DNA of 64,000 nucleotides from Mycobacterium sp. IS-1264 (lineage in GTDB: Bacteria; Actinomycetota; Actinomycetes; Mycobacteriales; Mycobacteriaceae): positions 1-64,000 of the forward strand of contig NZ_MBES01000016.1 in assembly GCF_001954195.1 (NCBI RefSeq). The letters run 5' to 3'. Made by a program: the position numbers and the translations under genes. Positions 18,926 to 26,964 of this stretch are shown here, in pieces. The notes below the pieces were generated by a model. It searched no databases. It was not told where the DNA came from and worked only from the letters and a program-made list of their open reading frames with translations. Within the stretch, counting starts at the first letter, position 1; every line of letters begins with the position of its first letter.

Positions 18926-21181
18926 GTGTCAATCCTGGACCTAGCCCTGCTTCCGATCCGCATTGCACGACACGTCACCGACGCGGTGTTGCATCCCGCC
19001 TCGCCCCCGCCGGCGCCGCCCGCCCAACTCGTCGTGGTCGACGGCATGCCCGAGGGGGCGCCGCCCGCAGCGCGCCGGCCCGAGCCGCAACTTCCGGCGC
19101 CGGCCGGATGGCCGTTCGGCGAGGAGTTCCCGCGCACCTGCGGTAGCGGCCGGGTGGCCGGCGGCGCCCTGTTCTGGACCGACTTCCTCTACGACGACCA
19201 CGGGGCGACGGGCCTGCCGGTCGGCGACCTGAAAATCCAGGCGCCGCCGCGCGGTACCTACGTCTATCCCGACGGCCCCGCGGCCGGCAACGGCGCCGAC
19301 ATCTTTCGCGTCGCCATCGGGCTCACCGACACCCACACGTGGTGGCGGATCGACTGGAACACGCTGGTGGACGCCTCGGTGCCAATCGCGGTGTTCGCCT
19401 TCGACACCGGCCCGAGCCGGTCGGCGCCGGAGCAGTGGCCGGCCGGGGCGGGCGTGCGCTCCGCGGGTATCGACCGGGCCCTGCTGGTTTCGGGCCGCAG
19501 CGCCGCGCTGATCGACCTGACCACGGGTGTTAGCACGCCGGTGCAGCACAGCGTCGACATGGCGTCGCGTTCGTTCGTGGCGCAGGTCCCGCGGGCGTTG
19601 GTGGACCCGGCAGGCAGCTGGACCGTGCGGCTGGTCGCGGGTTTGGCCAACGCCCCGGGGGACGGGTTCGCCGATGTGCCCGCCGGGCACGGCGCGCTGC
19701 CTGGACAACCGAACGTCTACAACGTGGCGTTTCGCACCAACGCGCAGGAACCGCCGCACCTGAACTTCTGGTCCGATGCCGCCCAGGCCGCGGCCCTGAC
19801 CCGCGGCGACGTCTCGGAGTTCGCGGTGACGGTGCAGTGGGAGCAGCTGGCGGCGGGCGAAACCACGCCCGAACCGGTGATCACCGGCCCGTCGACGCGG
19901 TGGTACGTGTCCTCGGTCGAGCTCGGGCAGGGCGTAGAACAAGGCTGGGCGGCCAGCGATATTTTGAGTACCAAGCCGCAATTCCTCGGCCGGGTTCAGC
20001 CGTATGCGGTATGCCTGCCTTCGACGTATGCGCCTGGCCTGCCGTTGACTCTGCTGCTGCACTCGCTTGCGTTGGGGCAGAGCCAATTTGCCGCGATCGA
20101 TCCGCGGCTGCTGCACGAGATGTGCGAGGGCCGCAATTCGGTGGTGGTAACGCCGCTGGCCCGGGGCCCGTCGACCTGGTACTTCGACACCGGCGAGCTC
20201 GACGTGTGGGAAGTGTGGGCGCGGGTGGCCGAACAACTGGGTACCGACCCCAATCGCACTGTGGTCTCGGGTTATTCGATGGGCGGCTATGCGGCCTACA
20301 AGTTCGGGCTGAGCTATCCGGAGGTGTTCGCGCAGGCCGTCGTGCTTGCCGGCCCGCCGACGTGCGGCGTGCGCCTGCTGCCCGATGTCGACATTCCAGC
20401 CGACCTGGACCCGGATTCGCCGTGCGCCCGCGAGGGCGACACGTGGAAGTTACTGGTGAACGCCCGCTGGCTGCCGTATGTCATTGCCCACGGGTTGGTC
20501 GACGAACTGGTGCCGTTCGCCTCGGCCGCCGAGCAGGTGCTCGAACTCGACCGCCTCGGCTACCGACACCGGTTCACCGTGTATCCGTTTGAGGATCACA
20601 TCGCCTGGGTGTTTCAGGACAAGTTCGAGGATCCGATCGCTCACATGGGAACCGGTGTGCGCCAAGCTGATCCGGGGCATATCACGTTCGCGTGGTATCC
20701 ACAGCTGGTGCGGGCCGACCTGGGTATCGGGCCCGATCGGGCGTGGTGGGTCTCGGAGCTGACCGCGGATCCGGCGGTTGCCGCTCGGCGCGGCGTGGTC
20801 GCGTCGGTGGATGCGCGGTCGTATGCCCGGCCGGATCCCACGCACACCGTTCGGCATCGCCGCGGCGTCATCCTCAACTTCGAGCCCTCGCCCGGGTTGT
20901 ACAGCGAGCTGGATTGGCGCGTGGGATTGCCCGTCGAACCGCTGCCGTATCTGACGTTGCGATTAAGTGGGGTTGCCAGTCTCACAGTGGATCTGCGGCG
21001 CGCCGGGTTGGCGTCGTTGCCGTCGTCGACGATCACGGTCGCCACCGATTCCGCCGCGCGGATCACGCTTGGCGAACTACCCGCCGGGGTTGAGGTGCGC
21101 CTCGACGGTGAGCCGGCGGGATCGACTGTGGCGGTGCCACCGGGGCGGCACCGAATCACGTTGGGGGCGGCGGCTCGCTAA
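18926..21181 (+). CDS. Large alpha/beta hydrolase, esterase/peptidase-like
   Basis: A 751-aa protein with no signal peptide. The N-terminal 380 residues look beta-rich with many Trp and Asp residues (RIDWNTLVDASVPIAVFAFD) and may be a carbohydrate- or substrate-binding module. The central domain is an alpha/beta hydrolase with nucleophile elbow GYSMGG (Ser451), candidate acid Asp526 (HGLVDELVPF) and candidate base His558 (FEDHIAW). About 150 further residues end in a beta-sandwich-like segment. It has no obvious place in the M. tuberculosis order between pepE and the cob genes. Its stop overlaps the convergent DUF2563 gene by 4 nt. Esterase or prolyl-oligopeptidase-like activity is plausible; the substrate is unknown. 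Confidence 0.85.
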   Translation: MSILDLALLPIRIARHVTDAVLHPASPPPAPPAQLVVVDGMPEGAPPAARRPEPQLPAPAGWPFGEEFPRTCGSGRVAGGALFWTDFLYDDHGATGLPVGDLKIQAPPRGTYVYPDGPAAGNGADIFRVAIGLTDTHTWWRIDWNTLVDASVPIAVFAFDTGPSRSAPEQWPAGAGVRSAGIDRALLVSGRSAALIDLTTGVSTPVQHSVDMASRSFVAQVPRALVDPAGSWTVRLVAGLANAPGDGFADVPAGHGALPGQPNVYNVAFRTNAQEPPHLNFWSDAAQAAALTRGDVSEFAVTVQWEQLAAGETTPEPVITGPSTRWYVSSVELGQGVEQGWAASDILSTKPQFLGRVQPYAVCLPSTYAPGLPLTLLLHSLALGQSQFAAIDPRLLHEMCEGRNSVVVTPLARGPSTWYFDTGELDVWEVWARVAEQLGTDPNRTVVSGYSMGGYAAYKFGLSYPEVFAQAVVLAGPPTCGVRLLPDVDIPADLDPDSPCAREGDTWKLLVNARWLPYVIAHGLVDELVPFASAAEQVLELDRLGYRHRFTVYPFEDHIAWVFQDKFEDPIAHMGTGVRQADPGHITFAWYPQLVRADLGIGPDRAWWVSELTADPAVAARRGVVASVDARSYARPDPTHTVRHRRGVILNFEPSPGLYSELDWRVGLPVEPLPYLTLRLSGVASLTVDLRRAGLASLPSSTITVATDSAARITLGELPAGVEVRLDGEPAGSTVAVPPGRHRITLGAAAR

Positions 21182-21498
21182 CCGAACGTGGCAGAGCCGG
21201 GCCGCACCGCTCGCAATTGCGCGGCGTTGCGCTCCTCCATGTCCGTGAACCCGTTCGCGGCCAGGTGCGCGTTCTTGCCGACCGTCGTCGCCGTTTCCTG
21301 GTGTGCCTGCAGGGTTTTCACATGCTGAGCATGCGCCGACGTGACCGCCTCGTGAAACGATTCGGCCGCGGCGAACTGACCGAACATCCCGGGCGTCAGC
21401 GGCCCACGCGCCAGGTGACCCGCCGCCTCCTGGGCGTGCCCACCCGCGCGGTGCGACTCGTTGCCGCCCGAATGCAGCAATCCCGTGTCGACTTCCAT
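21178..21498 (-). CDS. DUF2563 family protein (ESX-associated small helical protein)
   Basis: A 106-aa protein starting MEVDTGLLHSGGNESHRAG, the signature start of the mycobacterial DUF2563 family, with MFGQFAAAESFHEAV and an all-helical remainder rich in Ala and His. The size and helix content resemble WXG100/EspC-type proteins, but I see no clear YxxxD/E export signal. It has a GGAAGGG ribosome site before the ATG. It ends the minus-strand island, downstream of the Rv3899c-like gene. In M. tuberculosis relatives occur beside Rv3899c and near Rv2077, so an ESX-linked role is an inference from context. Confidence 0.85.
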   Translation of the reverse strand: MEVDTGLLHSGGNESHRAGGHAQEAAGHLARGPLTPGMFGQFAAAESFHEAVTSAHAQHVKTLQAHQETATTVGKNAHLAANGFTDMEERNAAQLRAVRPGSATFG

Positions 21499-21552
21499 CG
21501 CTAATCCCTTCCGAACAGGAGTAACTCTAATACGGAGGATTTGCTGGTCAAT

Positions 21553-23727
21553 TCACCTTTGGCCGATTGTCGTTGTGCTGCAGGCCTTGAACCACGCGAG
21601 GTGATAGTTCGCGGATGTCTTGTCTCCGGTGATGAGTGCATCGATGGCGGCCAGCAGCTGCCAGTTGCCAATGTCGGTGGGGTCCACGTGGTCCGGATAG
21701 TTGTCGAGAACGCGGGTGCTGATGGTGGTCAGGTGCTCGTGCAGCTGGTCGACTTCCTTGTCCAGCACGCCGGTTCCCGCGGACGCCGCTTTGGCCAGCG
21801 TGTGGGCAAGCCGCGGCAGACCGTCGCGCCATTGGGTGGCTTGGTTGAGCTCCCAGCCGAGTTCGTCGATGTCGGGTAGTCGCCGAGCCCGCGGCGACGT
21901 GACGACTGGTTCGTCGTCCTCGGGGATGTGGTGGATCGGGGTGTAGCCGGCGGCGACGCTGACTTCGCCGAGGAGGGCCTCCAAGTCGCCTCGGCGTCGT
22001 TCGGGGGGCAGCAGCTTGACCGCGGATGGGAGATCGATGCCCGGGGGGATCCAGCCGCAGGCCAGATCGGTTGCCAGCACGGTGGTGTTGTCGGGGCGGT
22101 CGCCGGCTGCCCAGGCCAGCCGGGGCTGTTGGCGGGCGACGGCGAAGACCAGTCGCTGCAAGCGGGCCCTCGCGGTGGCGTTGGCCGATGCCGCGCCCGC
22201 AACCGCGCCGGTCGCCGTGGCCGCGACGGCCTGGGATCCAAGACTCGACGGCGAGGATTGCGGCATCGGCACGGCTTCTCGACGCACCACGGTCGGTTGG
22301 GCCGGCGTGGCCTGCCCGGCTGTCGGATGGACGGGCGCCGAAGCCGGCGTCGTCGAAGGCGGTGCGCTCGGCGGCGCGGAGGGCGCTGTGGCTGCTGAGA
22401 TCGAGGGCCTGATGTCGGAGGCGTACGCGGGGAGAGGACCCGACGGCGGGGGCGCGGCCGCAACCGGTCCTCCCGTCGTGGCTGGCCCCGCCACCACCTG
22501 CGGCGCAGGCGTTGCGTCGGCCGTTGGCGCGTGCGCGACGGGCGGCGGTGCATCGAACGCCTGCGCGGTCACCGGGGCACTCACGCCGGCCGACGGCGTC
22601 GTTGCGGCCGCCGGGTCTGTCGGCGCCATTTGGGGCGGCGGAATCGCACCCGCCGCATTCGATAACGGCGCGCCTGTCTGCAGTCCCTGGTCGAAGCTCT
22701 GCAGCAATTGCGCAGGGGTCGTGCCTTGCACCGGGCCCGTCGGCGCCATCGGCGTGCCACCGGTCATGGGTGCCGGCGCGGCTACCGGCTGTGCCGAAAC
22801 CTGCGGTGCACCCGGTAGCGACGGATTTGGCAACGATGAAGCAGAAGCGACAGATGTTCCCGAGAATGGGGGCCCGGCTTGCGCCGTACCGGGAAGGGGA
22901 GGCGGATTCGGGGTCACCCCAGCTTGAGCGACGTTACGTAGTGACTGGGGTGCGGGCGGGGGCGCGGGGACTCCGGGCGCCGTCGGCTTCGGTCCTGGCG
23001 GGACGTAGCCGGTTTGATTTGTGGCCGTCAGCGAGTTAGGAACTGGTTGCGGAGGCGCTCCTGGTGGTGCAAGATCCCCCGTGGTTGCCGCCGAACCCAG
23101 CGAACCCGATTTGTCGAGTATTCCCCGGACCTGTTCTGCCAACTCATCTTGGTTCCCTGGCGGTCGAAACATCTGCCCGACATCAAGGCCGTGGGATTGC
23201 GCGAATTGACGAGCGGACTGCCCTGTACTCTCCTCGTCGAGGATCCGCTGCATCGCATCAAAGACATTGCCGCTATATTTCGCGGCAGCAAGGCCGGCCA
23301 GGGCTCGATACTGGTTTATTGCGGCCACAATCTGCGGCACCTTAGCTGCCGCGGGCTCTTTGGAGTCCTGGATCTCTTTGATCCGTTGATTACCCTCGTT
23401 AGCCAAATTGGTCAGATCGTGTTGGAGACTCTCCATGCTGTCGTAGGCACTGCTGTACGCGCCCTCCTTGGTGCCGTTCTTTTCGGCAATTCGCCGCGCC
23501 TGATCCTCACCTTGGCGGAAAGCATTGCGGAGATCATCAGCCGTATAGCCCTGCTGTTCGGCGAGCGGGCCGGTTTGCGCGTTACGAAGCATGTCTGCGA
23601 AGTGCACAAATCCAGCTTTGACCTGGCCGCGATTCATCTTGCCGTGTGAAAGCGCCATCAGATCCTGGTCATCAGGCCATTGATCACCAACGAGCAAGAA
23701 CGACCATTCGCCGGGAGGAAAAATCAT
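21553..23727 (-). CDS. ESX-associated protein with Pro/Ala-rich linker (Rv3899c/Rv2082-like)
   Basis: A 724-aa protein in three parts. A helical N-terminal domain (residues 1-230) begins MIFPPGEWSFLLVGDQWP. A long Pro/Ala/Thr-rich linker without structure covers about 230-510. A globular C-terminal domain of about 200 residues (ARQQPRLAWAAGDRPD, TDLACGWIPPGIDLP) matches what I remember of the DUF5632/DUF5631 region of M. tuberculosis Rv3899c and Rv2082. The ATG at 23727 overlaps the stop of the upstream gene as ATGA, which fixes the start. Architecture resembles EspK-type accessory proteins of ESX loci. Biochemical role unknown. Confidence 0.88.
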   Translation of the reverse strand: MIFPPGEWSFLLVGDQWPDDQDLMALSHGKMNRGQVKAGFVHFADMLRNAQTGPLAEQQGYTADDLRNAFRQGEDQARRIAEKNGTKEGAYSSAYDSMESLQHDLTNLANEGNQRIKEIQDSKEPAAAKVPQIVAAINQYRALAGLAAAKYSGNVFDAMQRILDEESTGQSARQFAQSHGLDVGQMFRPPGNQDELAEQVRGILDKSGSLGSAATTGDLAPPGAPPQPVPNSLTATNQTGYVPPGPKPTAPGVPAPPPAPQSLRNVAQAGVTPNPPPLPGTAQAGPPFSGTSVASASSLPNPSLPGAPQVSAQPVAAPAPMTGGTPMAPTGPVQGTTPAQLLQSFDQGLQTGAPLSNAAGAIPPPQMAPTDPAAATTPSAGVSAPVTAQAFDAPPPVAHAPTADATPAPQVVAGPATTGGPVAAAPPPSGPLPAYASDIRPSISAATAPSAPPSAPPSTTPASAPVHPTAGQATPAQPTVVRREAVPMPQSSPSSLGSQAVAATATGAVAGAASANATARARLQRLVFAVARQQPRLAWAAGDRPDNTTVLATDLACGWIPPGIDLPSAVKLLPPERRRGDLEALLGEVSVAAGYTPIHHIPEDDEPVVTSPRARRLPDIDELGWELNQATQWRDGLPRLAHTLAKAASAGTGVLDKEVDQLHEHLTTISTRVLDNYPDHVDPTDIGNWQLLAAIDALITGDKTSANYHLAWFKACSTTTIGQR

Positions 23728-24284
23728 TTGCAACACCTGTCGATTGTTGCTGTTGGCTGTTCGACAGCCTGACGCAATGGGTTTAGTTCGGAATCACTAA
23801 CGTCGGCGAGGTAACTAACTGTTATTTCCTGGTACAGATCAGCTAGCTTCCGAACTGCCGTCGCAAGTTCAGGAGTTGTCGCTGGTTGCTCAGCAAGTTT
23901 GGTCAGCAGGTACCTGCTGCCGGCATCGAGGGCTTGTCGCGAAGCTGTAGCGACAGCCAGAGTCGCAGTCGAGTCGCTACTACCGTTGCGGGCACCAGCC
24001 ACATCGAGCGCTCGGCGTACTTGTTGATAGGTGGCGCATACGTTGGACTTCGCGGCGGCGATCTGTTGATCGTTATAGCTCGTAGTCGGTGGTGGGGAGG
24101 ACTGGTTGTTGGCTGGAAACGGACGAAACAAAGAAGCTATCGCGACGCCCAGCGCCAGCAGCGCGACCAGCAACGCGACAAACCCAGCCCACGGCGTACG
24201 GCGTGCAGTCGCACTCGCTCCTGCGTGTGGCCAGGGGGGCGGCGAAGGAGCACCCAACGCGGGCGGATTGGGCAGATCTGGCAC
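23724..24284 (-). CDS. Single-pass membrane protein, tandem paralogue B
   Basis: A 186-aa protein with a Pro-rich cytosolic start, one membrane helix (FVALLVALLALGVAIASLF) and an external helical domain. That domain contains a Cys in SNVCATYQQVRRALD, the motif TASRQALDAGSRYLLTKL and a C-terminal Cys pair (RCCK). It is clearly related to the gene directly upstream (TYSSQQVAGAKSKVCAAFEK and VNVRQSLIAGSQYLLTTL). I chose GTG 24284 because a TACGAT box lies 6 nt upstream in both paralogues, whereas the residues before it are not conserved. An ATG at 24338 is the alternative. The stop overlaps the next gene by 4 nt. Role unknown, perhaps an ESX-linked membrane partner. Confidence 0.8.
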   Translation of the reverse strand: MPDLPNPPALGAPSPPPWPHAGASATARRTPWAGFVALLVALLALGVAIASLFRPFPANNQSSPPPTTSYNDQQIAAAKSNVCATYQQVRRALDVAGARNGSSDSTATLAVATASRQALDAGSRYLLTKLAEQPATTPELATAVRKLADLYQEITVSYLADVSDSELNPLRQAVEQPTATIDRCCK

Positions 24285-24296
24285 GATTTGATCGTA
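24285..24296 (-). promoter_or_regulatory. Candidate leaderless promoter of paralogue B
   Basis: Minus-strand TACGAT (24296-24291), 6-nt spacer, then GTG 24284. The same box and spacing occur before paralogue A. Confidence 0.45.
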
Positions 24297-24341
24297 TCGC
24301 CCATCCGCGATCACGGTAGTCACCGTCACCGAGTTCACAAT

Positions 24342-24890
24342 TCATTTACACATATTCCGGAGCGTTGAAGTCGTTTCATCACCTGACCGCACCGTTGGGT
24401 CTTTTTCAGAATCGGGGGCATCGGACTGCAATTCGATCGCAAGCAGCTGGTACGCATTCGCGAGGCTACGGATATTCGCTGCAAGATCAGCAGGGGTCGC
24501 TGGCTCATTGTTGAGTGTCGTTAGTAGATATTGGCTACCTGCGATCAACGATTGGCGTACATTCACCGCGGTGGCCAGCTGTGTGGCATATTCCGCACCC
24601 TTATCGCGAGCACTGGTCGCCTTGACTGCGCTATCCGCCTTCTCAAAAGCCGCGCATACCTTTGACTTGGCGCCAGCGACCTGTTGGCTGGAGTACGTAG
24701 GCGCAGATGCAGCCTCGGGTTTGGCCGGTACAGGTCGAAACCAGCCAACGATTGCTACACCGAGCGTTATAAAGAGAGCTACCGTCAGCAATGCGAACAT
24801 CGGCCACTGCCGCGTTCGCCGCGCCGGCGATGTGGGCGGCCACGGGGGCGGGAAAGGCGGAACGGCAGGAGGCGGGGGGACGTCCGACAC
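24342..24890 (-). CDS. Single-pass membrane protein, tandem paralogue A
   Basis: A 182-aa protein of the same design as its downstream neighbour. It has a Pro-rich N-terminus (SDVPPPPAVPPFPPPWPP), one membrane helix (MFALLTVALFITLGVAIVGW) and an external helical domain with conserved KSKVCAAFEK, RQSLIAGSQYLLTTL and a C-terminal Cys (NMCK). The conserved Cys residues could form a disulfide outside the membrane. GTG 24890 is preferred because TACGAT lies 6 nt upstream; an ATG at 24929 is possible. The region is visibly lower in GC than the flanks (32 of 60 bases at 24361-24420). Confidence 0.8.
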   Translation of the reverse strand: MSDVPPPPAVPPFPPPWPPTSPARRTRQWPMFALLTVALFITLGVAIVGWFRPVPAKPEAASAPTYSSQQVAGAKSKVCAAFEKADSAVKATSARDKGAEYATQLATAVNVRQSLIAGSQYLLTTLNNEPATPADLAANIRSLANAYQLLAIELQSDAPDSEKDPTVRSGDETTSTLRNMCK

Positions 24891-24902
24891 GTCCTGATCG
24901 TA
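24891..24902 (-). promoter_or_regulatory. Candidate leaderless promoter of paralogue A
   Basis: Minus-strand TACGAT (24902-24897), 6-nt spacer, then GTG 24890. A GGTGACTA word lies 22 nt further upstream of the box in both paralogues. Confidence 0.45.
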
Positions 24903-25045
24903 TCGTCTGTGGACTATATGAATAGTCACCGTTCGGGCACGGTCGACGTCAAAGCGGCAGCTGGCGAATGACCGGAAGTCCCTCTTTCCTGGACGGTCTG
25001 TCGGATTCGCGACTGGCGTAACGAACGGACAGGCAACGACTGCCG

Positions 25046-25993
25046 TTAGCGGCTTGACTCCGCGTCGTCTTCGCGCTTGTGGTCGGGCAGCAGGATGCGT
25101 CGGCTCGCAATCGGTTTGCCCTCACCGCGTTTGGTCACCTCGGGTGTCGGCGGGGGCGTAGTGATACGGCCTTGCACCGGCGCGCCGTTCTTCACGGACG
25201 GCGCAACGACGCGCTTGGTGTCGGCCTTTGCATCGCTGCCCGTCCCGCCCGCGCCGTGCATGGCGCCCGGCGGCATCATCGGCATCGCGCCCATCGCGCC
25301 CCTTTGCACCGCGGGCTGCGTCGACGCGTTGGCTGGCGGCGGTGTAGCGCTGTGAGCCGAGGCGGGCTCGGTACCGGCGGACGGGGCGGGAAGCGGCCCA
25401 AGCATCGCGGTCGGTGTAGTGGCGCCCAGGCCACCGCCGCCTACACCGCCACCGCCGCCACCGCCAAGCTCACCGGCACCGCCTTTAGCCCCGAGCAGTT
25501 CGCCCGGAATGGCCTCGCCTGTCTGCGCAGCTCCACCATGCTGCAGCCCGCTCATACCCGCTTGCATCGCTTGCTGCCCGATCTGAGCGACCTGCTGCGT
25601 CATCTGACCCAGCGGTTGCAGCAAGCCGCCGAGGGCACCCGAAAGGCTGCCGGCAAGGCCGGACGCCATCTGCGGGATCTGCTGAAGCATCTGCGACATC
25701 TCGTTTTGGCCGCCGGCACCGGCAAGCTTCGCCGATGAATCTGCTTCGTTGGCGGGGAATTTGGTAAGGGCATCACCGGTCTTCATGCCGCGTTCGTCAT
25801 AGCCCGCCTGCGCGGCGGTCATGTCACCGGGATCGCCGCTATTTGCCGCTATACCAAGGATTTTCAGCAGTTGGCTGATGTACGAGCGACCGGCAGCAAG
25901 CGGGTCGGGCGGGATGCCCGGCGGTGGCGGCGAATCACTCAGCTGTGCGAGCTGATCGAGAATTATTTGGATCCGACCGTCGCCCCCACCCAT
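25046..25993 (-). CDS. ESX-associated Gly/Pro-rich protein (Rv3900c/Rv2083-like)
   Basis: A protein of about 315 aa. The N-terminal half is helical with a Gln/Met-rich amphipathic stretch (MSQMLQQIPQMASGLAGSL). A poly-Gly segment and a Pro/Ala-rich region follow, then a basic tail (RRILLPDHKRED). Overall composition resembles EspB-like and Rv3900c/Rv2083 proteins of ESX-linked loci. Starts are ambiguous: ATG 25993 or the adjacent GTG 25996, which overlaps the stop of a small upstream frame. It is the first well-supported gene of this stretch of the minus-strand island, ahead of the two membrane paralogues and the Rv3899c-like gene. Confidence 0.82.
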   Translation of the reverse strand: MGGGDGRIQIILDQLAQLSDSPPPPGIPPDPLAAGRSYISQLLKILGIAANSGDPGDMTAAQAGYDERGMKTGDALTKFPANEADSSAKLAGAGGQNEMSQMLQQIPQMASGLAGSLSGALGGLLQPLGQMTQQVAQIGQQAMQAGMSGLQHGGAAQTGEAIPGELLGAKGGAGELGGGGGGGVGGGGLGATTPTAMLGPLPAPSAGTEPASAHSATPPPANASTQPAVQRGAMGAMPMMPPGAMHGAGGTGSDAKADTKRVVAPSVKNGAPVQGRITTPPPTPEVTKRGEGKPIASRRILLPDHKREDDAESSR

Positions 25994-26139
25994 CACGCCC
26001 CCCTAGGCACTGTGGCGTGGAACAGGTTGAAGGGATGAGCACGTGCTGATGGCCGCTCGCGCAGCGCGACTGGTTTACGGCTGACCGCAGCCAAACCAGT
26101 GCCGATCACCATCGCTAAGCCTTCCTCAGCTATCGACAT
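25993..26139 (-). CDS. Possible small protein upstream of the Rv3900c-like gene
   Basis: A 48-aa frame from ATG 26139 (MSIAEEGLAMVIGTGLAAVS) whose TGA is embedded in the GTGATG start region of the next gene, as in coupled genes. A longer version of 89 aa could begin at 26262. Composition is only weakly protein-like and I know no homologue, so this is tentative. The rest of 26140-26372 shows nothing I can support. Confidence 0.3.
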   Translation of the reverse strand: MSIAEEGLAMVIGTGLAAVSRKPVALRERPSARAHPFNLFHATVPRGA

Positions 26140-26372
26140 TTTCGGTACCCGGCGGCTGACGGGTAGTACCGCCCTCGCGTGCTGACTACCCGAATGCTGC
26201 AGGTCCGACCTACATTGTGCCCCCGCGCACACCGATTCTGAGGCTAACGACGGCTTTGACATCGGTCAATTCACCCAGTGTTGCCGATCCTCCGAAGGGC
26301 CGCCGTAGTCGGCAGAGTGGTGGTCCTGGCTGCGGCGTGGCCGTGTTGACGGTGCTTGAGAGGCCTTTTCAC

Positions 26373-26633
26373 CTACACGTAGTAGAGCACCGCAAACAGC
26401 GCCACGAAAATGAAGACGCCGAAAAAGGCTGCGAAAGCGCCCACCGAGAATGCGGATGTACGGCGGAAGGCCATTGTCAACCCACAAAGCATGAGGGGAA
26501 ATATGGGCGCAAAAAACCACAGGAAACCGAACGTCAGCATCGTCGACATCACGCCCACAAACAGCCCCGCGACGAGCTGGACCGGTCGCTCGCGAGCCCG
26601 GTCGAACGGACCTATGTAGTCGGACGACGTCAC
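26373..26633 (-). CDS. Small membrane protein, immunity-like candidate 2
   Basis: An 86-aa very hydrophobic protein. A short charged start (MTSSDYIGPFDRARERP) is followed by three tightly spaced membrane helices (LVAGLFVGVMSTMLTFGFLW, FAPIFPLMLCGLTMAF and a C-terminal Phe-rich one). GTG 26633 begins 1 nt after the stop of the preceding small membrane gene, so they are almost certainly cotranscribed. No family recognised. By position it is the third gene of a three-gene unit headed by the 524-aa effector-like protein. Confidence 0.75.
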   Translation of the reverse strand: MTSSDYIGPFDRARERPVQLVAGLFVGVMSTMLTFGFLWFFAPIFPLMLCGLTMAFRRTSAFSVGAFAAFFGVFIFVALFAVLYYV

Positions 26634-26634
26634 G

Positions 26635-26943
26635 TCAGTGCATCCGGTGCATCGGAAGGACGATGGTCAGCGAAACGAACAGCAGAATCGACCACCCGGT
26701 CAACGGCGCCAAGATCACACCGATTGCTGTACTGCGCCAAAATGCGTTTTTGGAGTAGATGTACAGAACCACGCCGGCGGCGAGAACACCGAGGGATACC
26801 AGGGGAAGGAAGGTATAAACGTCACGAGTGGACATGTGGCCATGCGTGAGCACTGCCAGCATCTTCACCATGATCGCCCACAGAACGCCACCGATGACTG
26901 CCCCAGAAAACACCGCCCGTATCCAATCGACCGGCTCTTTCAT
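26635..26943 (-). CDS. Small membrane protein, immunity-like candidate 1
   Basis: A 102-aa protein with three membrane helices (AVFSGAVIGGVLWAIMVKML, FLPLVSLGVLAAGVVLYIYS and GWSILLFVSLTIVLP) and short charged loops. It starts 21 nt after the stop of the 524-aa gene. Small multi-TM proteins directly behind a secreted-toxin-like gene often act as immunity proteins; that role here is inference from layout only. The plus-strand frame over the same DNA has no protein-like character. Confidence 0.75.
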   Translation of the reverse strand: MKEPVDWIRAVFSGAVIGGVLWAIMVKMLAVLTHGHMSTRDVYTFLPLVSLGVLAAGVVLYIYSKNAFWRSTAIGVILAPLTGWSILLFVSLTIVLPMHRMH

Positions 26944-26964
26944 GTGACTCCCATGTGCGCGTGC

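Noticed and set aside
22016..22927. 303-aa plus-strand frame opposite the Rv3899c-like gene
   Set aside because: It mirrors the Pro/Ala-rich linker of the minus-strand gene, as expected for low-complexity GC-rich DNA.
26140..26372. 89-aa frame extending upstream to 26262, and other frames in this gap
   Set aside because: The extension looks non-coding, and only the short 25993-26139 part has even weak support.
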